Shown: positions 52,301-63,205 of the stretch, piece by piece
Position numbering within the stretch: the first letter of the stretch is position 1
Layout: every line of letters starts with the position of its first letter
NCBI RefSeq assembly: GCF_949628215.1
Contig: NC_134283.1
Location: forward strand, 22,856,975-22,920,974
Reading direction: 5' to 3'
Source of the DNA: Phalacrocorax aristotelis
Taxonomy: Eukaryota; Chordata; Aves; Suliformes; Phalacrocoracidae
Length of the DNA: 64,000 nucleotides
Made by a program: the position numbers and the translations under genes
The notes under the pieces: generated by a model
What the model saw: the letters and a program-made list of their open reading frames with translations, nothing else
Database searches by the model: none
What the model was told of the DNA's origin: nothing

Positions 52301-52304
52301 GGGA
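52113..52304 (-). CDS. TPPP3: TPPP3 first coding exon
   Basis: ATG at 52300-52298, 62 codons plus 2 nt, donor GTGAA|gtaagt. Bases 52301-52304 are 5' UTR after the acceptor. The intron 51005-52112 holds nothing I recognise. Confidence 0.96.
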
Positions 52305-52851
52305 CTGCAGGATGGGGGCAGAGGGGCCCGTTACTGCCCAGGCTCCAGCTGGCAGCACTGACAGAGCTCAGCTGGCTCTGCTCTCAGGTCCACGAGGGCA
52401 GGAGGAGGAGGGTTGGTGAGGGCGGAGGGACTGCGGCAGCAGCAGGGCGTTGGCAGAGCCTGCACACACGGGGTGAGGGCTGGCAGCAGTCTCTGACAAG
52501 CCCCGAGGCCAACAGCCAAGATGTGACTTGGGGGATGGAGTATCCCAGCTGAGAGCGGTCAGCAGCGAGGCTGTCAGCTCCAGGGGCTGGTGAGGAGTGA
52601 ACACATCAGCCCATCCCCTCGGGAGCACTTGCTGGGAATGACGCAATGCGGTTGCCTTCCTCCTGCTCGCCGAGCATGAGAAACGGCATTGCTGCCTGCC
52701 TCCAGCACACCTCTCCCCTGCCCGCTGGCTCTTCCAACAGCCACGTAGTCCTGCATGGAGCTGGCAGCACCCCATCTCTGCCACCTGCCCCCCAGAGCTG
52801 GGCAAAACACTGTGCTGCGCAGCCAGCAGCGCTGGGGTGCCAAGTCGCAGA

Positions 52852-53578
52852 TCATAGAATCGTAGGTTGGAATTTTCGTTGGAATTTTAAGGTTGAAAAT
52901 TAAGGTTGGAAAAGACCTCTATGATCAAGTCCAACCCCCAATCCAACACTACAATGCCCCCTAAACCATGCCCTGAAGTGCCACATCTACGTGTTTTTTG
53001 AACACCTCCAAGGATGGTACCTCCACCACCTCTCCGGGCAGCCTGTGCCAATGCCTGACCACTCTTTCAGTAAAGACATTTTTCCTAATATCCAATCTAA
53101 ACATCCCCTGACGCAGCTTGACGCCATTTCCTCTCGTTCTATCACTAGTGACTTGGGAGAAGAGACCAGCACCCACCTCGCTACAACCTCCTTTCAGGTA
53201 GTTGTAGAGAGCGATAAGGTCTCCCCTCAGCCTCCTCTTCTCCAGGCTAAACAGCCCCAGTTCCCTCAGCCGGTCCTCATCAGACTTGTTCTCCAGACCC
53301 TTCACCAGCTTCATTGCCCTTCTCTGGACACACTCCAGCACCTCAATGTCCCTCTTGTAGCGAGGGCCCAAAACTGAACACAGTCCGCAAGGTGCGGCCT
53401 CACCAGTGCCGAGGACAGGGGCACGATCACCTCCCTGCTCCTGCTGGCCATGCTATTCCTGATACAAGCCAGGATGCCATTGGCCTTCTTGGCCGCCTGA
53501 GCACACTGCCAGCTCATGTTGAGCCAGCTGTCAACCAGCACCCCCACGTCCTTCTCCGCCCCAGGTCCTGCAGTGCTG
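52852..53578 (-). mobile_element. CR1 LINE, 3' portion, in TPPP3 intron 1
   Basis: Minus-strand translation gives [40 protein letters not shown] and [20 protein letters not shown], all CR1 reverse transcriptase and its C-terminal region, followed by the 3' UTR of the element. The last 55 bases or so contain unusual short duplications. The 5' end is truncated next to the CpG island. Confidence 0.94.
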
Positions 53579-53689
53579 TGGCTGCTAGCCACCCTGGCTC
53601 CCTGCCTGCCATCGCCTCACCAGCCTCGCCCTGCCAGCTCAAGCACCCTTGCCACGTGCCAGGCGACCGCAGCATCTCAGCCAGAGGCA

Positions 53690-54450
53690 GGCCAAGTAGT
53701 GCCCGGACGTGGCCCCGACACCCCGAGGCGCAGAGTGGGCACCTCGTCCAGCACCCGGGCGGGGGGTCCAGGATGGGCTCCCGGGGCCTTGGCGAGACCC
53801 GCAGAGCGGCACGAAGGAGCAGTGAGTTCGGCTGCGGCGCCTCCGGCCTTCGCGCTGCCTGGCGACGGTCGCTAGGGAGGAGCGGCGTTGCCTGGCAACC
53901 GTCGCCAGGAAGGAGCGGCCGCTGGTCCCCGCCTGATCCCGCCTGTCCCCGAGCTCCTGCGGGGCACCCACCGCCCCGGGCCCCGCCCCTCCCCCTCCGC
54001 GCGGCCCCGCGGCCCCGAGCCGGGGCCCTCCCCGCCCGGGGGTCGCCGCCGGCGGTTGGGGAGGTATGGGGGCACGGCGGCCCCCGCCCCGCGGAGCCGC
54101 TCGGTCGCCCCGAGCACCGGGATGGGCAGTGGCCGGAGCGCGGAGGGGTCCGGGGGGGGTCCGCTGCCGCCGCGCCCCAGGGCGAGGGGTTTGGGAGCAG
54201 GTCCCGGCTCCGCCGCGGCCGCGCTCAGTCACTCACCTCCCGGCGCCGCGCTCTGAGGCGGGGGGGGGAGGGGGGCGGCCGCCGCCGCCTGTTTAAGGCA
54301 CCGCCATGGAGACGGGAGGGGCCGCGGGCCGCCCCCGCCCGCCTCCCCTGGGCCGCGGCACGGCCGGGGAGCGCCCTCGGGGCGGGGAGACGGAGCCCGG
54401 GGCAGCCGGCACGGACTCCCTCTGGGATGCCCTCTGCCATGCCACGAGGC
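53690..54450. promoter_or_regulatory. CpG island, probable TPPP3 promoter
   Basis: Extremely GC- and CpG-rich, with many GC boxes, abruptly bounded by a CR1 on the left and a minisatellite on the right. It lies just upstream of TPPP3 on its strand, with a splice donor inside. Long open frames here (53314-54813) follow from the lack of A/T for stop codons. Confidence 0.75.
54237..54265 (-). other. TPPP3: Inferred non-coding first exon of TPPP3
   Basis: A strong minus-strand donor, GCCGGGAG|gtgagt (exon end at 54237), lies 54-60 nt downstream of a TTAAAC box (54291-54297). The coding ATG exon has its own acceptor four bases before ATG, so an upstream non-coding exon is needed. The start is only an estimate. 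Confidence 0.45.
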
Positions 54451-54690
54451 CCCACCATCACCCCACAAAGTCTTTCCTTCACCCCACAAGGCCCCTCCAA
54501 TACCTCACGAGGCCCCAGCACCACCCCACAAGGCCCCTCTGCCACTCCACGAGGTTCCTCCACTCACCCCACAAAGACCACTCCATCACCCTCTGAGGCC
54601 GCTCCACCACCCCCACAAGGCCCCTCCATCACCCCTCAAGGTTCTTCCACCACCCCACAAAGTTCCTCCACCACCCTGCCACTGCAGGCT
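54442..54690. repeat. Degenerate minisatellite
   Basis: About ten imperfect copies of a unit of roughly 21-27 bp built on CACCCCACAAGGCCCCTCC, immediately beyond the CpG island. The strand bias is strong (C/A-rich on plus). Confidence 0.85.
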
Positions 54691-57600
54691 GCACCCCGGC
54701 AGCCCCTCTGTGCTCTGCAGCCCTGTCCCCTGCCCCACATGGCCAGTGTAAACTGGCCCCTCTCAGTGGGTGACACCATGGACCGAAGGCCACTGCCCAG
54801 GCTGTGGGGATGATTGTCAACTGTCCTGGTGTGCTGGGCACTGTGGCGAGTGCCTGTCCCCTCTGCATGTCCTGGTGGGACACCCACGGTGCAACCCTGG
54901 GGACAGCCAGCCACATGCCAGTGCTGCCCATCGTGGTTGCTGGCTTCCCTCACCCAGAGCCTGACCGACCACATGTGGGGCTCCCGGCAGGACCCAAATA
55001 TTATGGTTGCTATAGAGTCCTGACACAACTCACATCACTTACTCACAGCCCCACCTCTGCTGTTCACCCAGAGTCCCCTCCAACCTCAGTGCTCCCCTGG
55101 CACTCCCCAGCCTTGCTCCTGTGGGCACAGGGCATCACGCACAGCTGGTCACAGCATCACTAGGAGTTGTTTGCACCAAGGGGACACAGCGTGTGGTTTG
55201 CTGCTGCCATGCAGGGTCCTGCAGGGAAATCAGCAGCTTGGAGAGCTGGGCAGTGGCTCGAACAACACAGGCAGTCTTTGGCAGTCCCTGTCTGCCCTGG
55301 CTCCTGTGCAGAGGAGCTGCAGGGCAAGGACAAACACGGCCTGGGCTGCTGCAGGGGAATCGGTTCTGCTCTTGCACCCAGAGCCCTTTCCTTTGGGGTA
55401 CAGCCCCTATGACAATCTCCCCCTCTTGGCTGAGGGGCATATGGTCTCTACTGGGACCTTGCAGCCAACTCTTGACTGGACAAAGCCCTGAACAACCCGT
55501 TCATACTGATGCTGGCTTGGAGCAGGGTCTGGAGACTTCCAGAGGAGACCACCAGGCAACTCTACAAGTCTGTGATTTGGGATCACTAGTGTTACCTCCT
55601 GCCTCAGAGGTGGGTGCCAGGGCTGGTGTCGGAGGATGCAGGCATGCCACAGAACTTGGCCAATTTGGGTAGCCCCAGACAGTCACGGTGCATGAAGGAC
55701 CCCACTTTGTCATGTCCCCCAACCAGCCTTGTGACCCCTCTATCAGCAGGAGCTACTGTTTCACAGATGCAGCGTGTCAACCCATGCCTGCCAGGTGGCA
55801 AGGACACTCCGGGGGGGACAGCCAAGGGTGGACAGGACAGGTGTGGAGGCTCACCTAGTAGGGCTGGACCAGCCTGATGCCAGAGTCCAGGCAGACCTCA
55901 CCAATGAGTGTTTCTCCTCTGTCTGGCGTGTCCTGGTAGAGCTCAGACACAGCCAGAAACCCTGGGTGCTGCACGGAGGAGGTGGCACCAGGAGGACTCT
56001 GTCCTGAGCACACATGCTTCCAGCTCTTTATAAAATATGAAAGAAGGTCCCAAAGTGCAGAGACTCAGAGGTTACGGTGGCTGTGAAGTGGGAATTTAAA
56101 CCAACCTCCAGCCAGGCCAGTGAGGACCTAGGGCTGTCATCCCACCCCACAGAAACTGGGGAAGAGCTGCTTGCCTGCTCCTTGCTTTAAGGAGAGGGCA
56201 ATAACTGGGGCTGCCATATTGAAGAGGGTGATTTAAGTCTTGCTGAAGGCACAGCTTTGTTCTCAGCTTGCCCTGCAACTCCCCACCGAAGCAGGTGTCT
56301 TTGGCTCTGCTTACAGCTGACAGCTCCAGAGTGGAGCCCAGGTACTGCCGGCTGGAGCATCCAGCCTGCAGCAGCTCTGGCAGCGCTTGGCAGCAGCAGG
56401 CAGCACAAAAGCCCGGATTCACAGAGATGGCAGCAGGCAGGAACTCAGCCAGGGCTGGGCACGTCGGCAGCTATTCTGCCAGAGCTCCAGCCAGCCCCAG
56501 GGCTGCAGAGCCTGAAGAGTTGAGAGGCGGCACATGGGGAGAGCTGGACAAGCAGGGGGGCACCAAGCCAGAGCTGGCAAGCTGCCCCACAGGGTCGGGT
56601 TGAGCAGGTCAGGTTTCGGTTCCTAAGGGCCGGGGTTTGTTGTGCATTTGCTGTCACCAAGACAACCCTGTTGGGACGGAGCACAGTCCTTGGCTGGCTC
56701 CCGCTGTTCCTCATGCAGCCCGGAAAAGGAAGCCCGGGAGGAGGCTGTGACTTGGTCTGGAGCCCGTGGCGCGGGCAGGAGCCGAGGAGGAGGTTGCACA
56801 GGTCCTGTGATGTGGTGGAGGAGCATGGACATGGACCTTTCCCTTCTTGCAGTTTCCAATAAAGGTCAGGATGTTCCCAGACTGTCTCCTGCCCTGGGGA
56901 GCTTAATGAGCCACATACCTCCAGCGCTTAGCCAAGACACACTGAGGCTCACAGCTCAGTGTCACCAAGACACGGCTTTGGATGCTGGGTTTGACCCTGC
57001 TAAAACCATGACTGCCTCACTACCTTCACACAGAGTCCTGGAGTGCTCCAGGGTGCAGCTCAGAGCTCAAACAAGAGCGAGCACAAGTGCAACCGCGACG
57101 CACCCTCTGCGCTCACCCTCTGTCTTCTTTGCCTCTCACCTCCCCTGGGGCTGGGCACCACGGGCTCCCCAGGGTCATCTTGTTTCAGAAATGAGTTGCT
57201 GGCTTGGCTGCATCTAGGGTGGGATGAGGTTATGTGCAAATGCCGCTTCTCTAGCACAAGTTGCTACAAAACAGAGGGAAGTGTTGCGGAGATTGTGCAA
57301 TATGTATATGGTAACCGCAGCAACAGCATGTCCACAAGGGATTAACAGGTCTTAGCTGCGGCTGATGAGGCACGATCGCAGCGTGTGTGTATGTGTGCGT
57401 GCGTACCGGGTGTGCCAGTAGTTTGCAGAGCCAAGGGGGGGTCTGCGGCTTGAGCCAGGGTCCCGGCTGCGATGCACGGCACAGGGGGATAATGCACCCT
57501 TCTCTGGCAGGAGGTTCCTTCTCACCGTCTTCAAATTCAAGGCAGTCCCTTGAGATGATCTCAGGACATGTCAAAAACAGAGCCCAGGAACAACTCAGCA

Positions 57601-59497
57601 AAAATAATTTCCCAAAGGAAGGTTCCCTTGACTTCAATGAGAAAGCTAAGAGGCTTGAGTCACACCCAAACATGAAAGCAAGCAGGGCATATATCCTATG
57701 CCAAGGCTGAGAGAGGAACATACTGCAAGGCCTGGCACAGCCGCTGGCAAGCGGCCAGGGATTGGGATTTAGGATTTTATAGGACTGTGGTAAACTGTCA
57801 CCATCCTGCAAATGCATTGCTTGTTCCTGATGAAAAGCCACAGTGGCTCGTGGTGGGAATAGCCGGTCCAGGGTGCCCTGGCAAAAAACCTTTTATTTAG
57901 TGCTGGAGAAGGTGCTCAGGAATGCCAGACCTCAATGTTTCTGCAGCAATGGGGAGCTGAAGGCATTGGGAGTTCTGCTTTCACCTTTTCAGGTGTACTA
58001 TGGAGCTTCCTCACCCAGTGCAGCTGCCGGGAACCTTGCCTGGGCAGCAGAAACACCCTCAGCACCTGAACCCACAGGTCTCAGCATTAAGGTCCCAAGA
58101 GGACAGAAACAAGGTGGGGAAGGAGCAAGCCCGGGCTGTTCCTGCCCCTGCTATGACCATCCTGGAAAGGCATCAGCTCCCTGCCATGGAAAACTTCCAC
58201 GACATTTTGGGATACCACACACAGCACCCAAAGCTGGGGTCCTGAGCACATGTGTCTATTGCAAAGTGGCACCTGCAAAAGGCCCTCCTGGCATGAAGCA
58301 GCTCAGCTAAGATGCTCAGCTGCACTTGGCAAAGGTTTGTCCTTGCTGGGGACTGATCTGGGGCAGAGAACCATGCTCCCAGGAGATAAAACCATTTCAG
58401 CCTCACCATTTTCACTCTTTCCACATTTTCAACAGTCCTCCTTTAATGTGGTTGTAGTGAAAACACAAAACCCGGCCAAAATCAAACACCACATGGCACA
58501 CGCAATCCTGCCTGCCGCCCAGGAGGTTCAGGAGATCAGAGTCGGATGCTGGCAGCACTGGGAGCCTGTCCTGCTGGGGCCTGGCTCTTCGCTCAGCATC
58601 CAGCTGCCCCAACGCATGGACAAGGCATTGCACATTTTGCAGCCTTGATTTATTCTGCCTCCTCCAGCACTTGATGTGGTGGAGAAAATGTTCCATGTCT
58701 CAGCTGAAGGCAGCAGAAGGATGTCTTCTCTACCTCCCAAATCAGGGTCCCCAGGGCACCCTGTTGGCCTCTAACAAAAAGCATGGGCTCCTGCTTTTTG
58801 CAGGGAAGTCTACAGGGCAGGACAGAACCAGTACAGCCCAGGAGCATGCGGGGCTCTGTACTGGTTGTTGGGGACTCTGGAGGCAGAGACCCTTCTCAGG
58901 TGGGTGTCTGTGTGCATGGCAGGGGAATTTGGGACTTACAGGCCGTTCTCAGTAGGACAAGGAGCAGGTGAGCACAGCCTGGGAAGGGGAGAACAACTAA
59001 ATGGTAAACCTGAGGGTGAGCCCCGTGCTCCTGGAGAGGGTCATGTCCCAGCAAACTGCTGGAAGTGTAGGACATCCCCTTCCTTCCCAGCTTGCGCTCA
59101 GAACCTGCAACCTTGGGATATGCTGGACCTTTTTCCTTGGACCAGGAAGGCCAGCTCCGCTCACCGCAAAGGGTGCAGCAGCCTTCCTGCAGCACGGTGT
59201 GCAGCTGGCCCGGCCTCCTCCTTCTGGTGCTTGCCCTGCTGCAGCACAGAAACCAGGCTGGGGTTACGTACCTCCTGGAGAAGGTGGTCTATCCCCTGCC
59301 CCTCAGGGAAGGAGACTCCTGGAGACCATGGAGACCCATGGAGAGGGGACAGCTGTCACCCACACATAGGCTAAGGTGCTAAGCCCAGCTGGGGTAGCAC
59401 AGGTGCAGGGAAAGGCTGGGAGAGGGTGCATCAACTGGGCAAATAAATGAATAACTGCAAAAAAGGAGGAAACTATTTAGCAAAGGGCATAGAAAAT
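54691..59497. other. Intergenic, TPPP3-ZDHHC1
   Basis: No exon with family resemblance on either strand. The longest open frames (56642-57217 plus, 57251-57841 minus) have random-looking composition. A minus-strand AATAAA at 58649-58654 could be a distal poly(A) site for ZDHHC1. Confidence 0.5.
59099..59122 (+). repeat. 24-bp exact repeat, copy 1
   Basis: Same 24 bases as at 63722-63745: starts CAGAACCTGC, ends GGGATATG. The flanking bases differ on both sides. Confidence 0.9.
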
Positions 59498-59503
59498 TTT
59501 ATT
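59498..59503 (-). terminator. Possible polyadenylation signal for ZDHHC1
   Basis: The first minus-strand AATAAA I found downstream of the ZDHHC1 stop. It implies a 3' UTR of about 2.7 kb (59504-62233), in which I recognise nothing else. Confidence 0.35.
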
Positions 59504-62233
59504 GTGGACAGAGCTACTAAAGAGCTCCATACATGACTTTGGGACAGGTTCTGCATGGACAAAAGGTAAGAAAACACATGAGGTCTGCTCAGGGGCACCT
59601 GCTGGAGAGAAATTACCAATGCTTTCTGGGTGGAGGAACAGCTGGCCTTTGAAAACCCTGAGCCCAGCATTACTGCAGGGTGTAGTTCCCTTGGACCATA
59701 GCAGACATGAGGAGAAATAACTGGAAGGCCTTTAACCAGGGTCCATCAGCGAGCAGATGCCCTGGTCTCTGCAGACAAGCAGTGCCATGCCTGCTGGTCC
59801 ACGAGGATTTGTCCCACACACGCCTGCTTTTCCAAAGGGTCACACTGCCAGCGGGTACCACTGGCTGCAGCAGCAAGGGAAGCTGCACGGAATGTGACCA
59901 CGGGCCAACTCTCCCTGCAGATTTAGACATAATGACTTCAACAGCCACATGAGACTTCAATTTTGCTGATCAATGGCTCACATGATTGGATGGAGAGTCA
60001 AAGCTCCTCATTCCAGTTCTTTCAAGGGTCAAAAATCAGACAACAGAGAAGAATGGTAAGACAGCCCTTTAAAGAAGCCTGAAGTCAGTGATCGTATCTA
60101 CGCCACCTTGCCAGAATTTCCCAAGGACTGTTCCAGGGAGTGCTCAGCCTGGATGGTCCTGTCTATGAACCGCACTTACCCCACAAATCCTTCAGCAAAG
60201 GGAGGACTTCCCTAGTCCAGCTTCAGCTCTGCAAGGATCATGTGTTTTCAGGAGCAGCTGCAGCACTTTGCCTTCTCCGTGAAGGCAGGCACTACTTGAG
60301 ATGTCTGCTGCATGAGCCCCACACAGCATGGTGTTGGCCAGGCGATAGTCCTGGGGTGCTTCCCAAGGGAGCTGGGCCAGCTGCTGGCATTCAGGAGTGC
60401 TACTGGAATGGGCAGAGGCTTCCAACATACAGCAGGTGCCTTCCTGCCTCTCTCTACTGAAACGAGCTCTCCAAAAGGAAAATTGTCTGGGCCTAAAGCT
60501 CCAGGGGAAGTGGACTTCGTGTGCACCTCAGAGCAGCACAGAAGCCAAGGTAAGCACTGGGATGAGAGGCAACAGCTGGGCTGGGAAGTGCATACATCAA
60601 AGCTGGGAGTCCAGCCTGCCAGTCCCATGTTGGCTGTGCCCAAAGAGCATTTGTACCCAGATATCCTGTCCTGTTCTGAACCATTTCTGATGAATGCTTG
60701 CAGACTGAGCTAGGCAAGGGGAGGAACAGCTTAGCTCGACTCACATAGGACCATGCTTTGTCTTGTCCTTTCCCAACCTGCACCCACTGTAGTGTGGAGA
60801 AAGGGTTGTTTGTGGTTTCCATGGATCAAAACACTTGCTAAGGTGATAAAGGCTTCCCAGGATTCCTCTCCTCTGCTGGTGCACCTATGTGTTCACACAC
60901 GTCAGCAACGTGCAGCGCCAGGGCCCTGTCCAGAAATGGTGCAACCAGCCAAGCCAGCTGCTCAGGGCACCGGCCATGCCGGGGAGGCAGGGGCTGCGCA
61001 GGTGCTGCAGCTCTCAAATGACAAACTGTGTCAGGCACATCCATACCGGCGGCAAGGCCCACTGGGATGTGTGTGTAGCTGCTATCCCAGGCTCTGAGGT
61101 TAGCTGGCTGCTGGGCAGATCTGGGCTTGCTGGCAGCCCCGGCCTCAGAGCTGAGCCAGGAATTTGAAGCGGGGCACACTGCCTGGGGAAGCCAAGAGGG
61201 CAGGGAAAGCCGAGGTGCTGTAGCGTGGCAGCCCAAACGGCTCTGCTTCTCACCACCAGCACAGGGTGCTGTGACACGAGGCACTGGCTACCTGGCCCAG
61301 TGTCTGGTGCGGGACTTTTCTTCAGAAACACCAGGCTTAGCTGTGGACTAACGTGGATCTGGAAATGTCAGCCCAGGAAATGTAAAGGTTTCAGGACCTG
61401 CTGTATCCCAGAGCTTCTGATGAGAAAGCTGCACTGTGGGGCACCCTAGGCTGCTGGAAGGTGGAGCAGGTCACACTACACTGCCTTACATAACACATGC
61501 TGGTGAACTTGGCTTGAGGGTGCACAGTAGAAAGCAGTATAGGGACAGGGCAATCCTGAGGTTACTCCCTGACCACCTGCTGAAGTCCTAGCACATGATC
61601 CAAAGACTGACAGGGTGTAGGCAGATGGTAAATTTAGTTTTCAGGGTGCAGGGAACAGCAGAGATGCAGCCTCATTCTTCCCCACGCACTCTCCCAGAAA
61701 GTTACTGCAATACTAACATGCAGAGGGCCAGGAGGGTGCAGTCCCTTCCTATGGAAAGCACTCTACTTCAGTTCTCTCTAGCATCCCACCTACCTCAGGT
61801 TTGCCACCTTATTGCCTCTTGCCTTTGGTCACACATGAGAAATGTCTCACTGCAGTCTGATAGCAAGCACACAGAGCAGGGGGGAGTTCCCTCAGCACTC
61901 TATGGAGTACGAATGCTTCAGTCCTTAACATGTGGCAGCCCTGGGCACATCCCTATCAGGGGAAACTATTCCCCCTCAACATGGAGAGTGGAATTGGGCT
62001 CGAGGGCACTCCTGGCTTAGGAAGAGGCAGCAGCCAGAAACAAGGATGCAGCGGGGTTTTTACTGCCTCTCAGCCAGTTCTGCTGGAAGATGGACAGCAT
62101 CAGGTAAGGGGATGCCGCTGCCTCCAGACAAAAAGATGAGTCACTGTAGTCAAGATCTTTGAACAGCAACATACAAATAGAAAGAGAACCTCTTGCCTTG
62201 TCCTCAAAGGCTATGGCTTTGGAACGCTGATCA

Positions 62234-62769
62234 CTAGGCCACTGTGGTATTTGTCTTTATGTCCTTAAAGCATGGATCATGTCTGCCCACATGCTGCTTG
62301 CTGGTGCATTTTCTGTGGTGAGGCTCGGATGTGCTCTCAGTGGGCTGGGGCTGAGAGACATGAGGTTCTCCACTGCTCTTACTTACAAACACAGCAGGAA
62401 TCTTAGAAAAAAGTTCCAGGTCTTGTTCCATGCATCTGTCTTGCTGGCAGCTTTTCTTTTTCACCTTATGCCCAGAATACTGATTTTTCTTCCTGTCACC
62501 TCTGGGATTGTCTGTGGACAAGGGATAGTGTTGAGTGTTGCTCAAGTTATTCTTTAGAGGCCTATGAAGGGCCATGCTCCCAAGGCGAGTCTGAGCCACA
62601 GGAATCTCATCCATGGACTCAGCAGACTCTGAGCGAAAATCAGCTGGGGGTCCTGCTGCCTGGATGAGTCCGATGCTGCTAGGGAGCACAGCAGCTCTCA
62701 GAGGAAAAGCTGGCACTAAGAGGCGAAGGCTGTGGGAAGATGAGGTGGCAGCAGCCACAGCTGGGAACT
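62234..62769 (-). CDS. ZDHHC1: ZDHHC1 terminal exon
   Basis: Acceptor tttccatctgtag, two phase bases and an open frame to TAG at 62236-62234. It encodes the IPVAQTRLGS and VFVSKSSGEP motifs; the rest is polar and disordered. Confidence 0.8.
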
Positions 62770-63205
62770 CTACAGATGGAAAGAAAGGGAGAAGAAAGCT
62801 TAAGAAGAGAGAGAACCCTCAGGCCCACAAAGACATCAACAAGCCCAGAAACTCTGACATGGTGGATCCACTAGTGTTAAAGAAAAACATACATATCTTT
62901 ATGCAAAATTAGATATGAAAATGTCCCCAAGTCTGACCATCTTAGAGTATCTCCAAGAACCCAGAAGCACTCATTTTCCCTTCTTAGGCAAGTTAACTTT
63001 CTGCCAGTGCTGGGTGTTCATGACACACTTCGTTTTTGTGTGCCAGCAACTAGAAATCAAGTCCAGAAACAGAGAAGCTGACTGGTGCACTCTCACCTGA
63101 CTGGGAATCTGGGAAAGAGGGCCAAGGTCTAGTGTACATTTTAGATTTGCTGTCCACTGCTGAGGAAGAAACTTTATGCGTCTTCTTTCTTCTTTTTTTC
63201 TGTTG
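62234..63205 (-). CDS. ZDHHC1: ZDHHC1 palmitoyltransferase, last two coding exons (cytosolic tail)
   Basis: ZDHHC1 is a multi-pass DHHC S-acyltransferase of the endomembrane system. Only its C-terminal cytosolic tail is here. Exon 63205-63097 (36 codons plus 1 nt) begins QQKKRRKKTHKVSSS, a strongly basic run. Exon 62769-62234 adds 178 codons and TAG, with ESMDEIPVAQTRLGSMAL and IPAVFVSKSSGEPHVSQ, which I recall as ZDHHC1 tail motifs. The phases join (TCAG|AG TTC) and give 214 residues. The DHHC-cysteine-rich domain and transmembrane exons lie beyond the right edge. Position next to TPPP3 on the same strand agrees with human. The identification rests on tail motifs and synteny, not on the catalytic domain. 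Confidence 0.78.
63097..63205 (-). CDS. ZDHHC1: ZDHHC1 penultimate exon
   Basis: 109 nt between acceptor cgctttcacag and donor TCAG|gtgaga, phase 0 to 1. It encodes the basic QQKKRRKKTHK stretch and MYTRPWPSFPDSQS. Confidence 0.75.

Noticed and set aside
57251-57841. 196-codon minus-strand frame
   Set aside because: No recognisable motif or domain, random-looking composition, no neighbouring exons in phase.
62613-62912. 99-codon plus-strand frame
   Set aside because: Lies opposite the ZDHHC1 terminal exon, whose frame has the recognisable motifs and splice sites.
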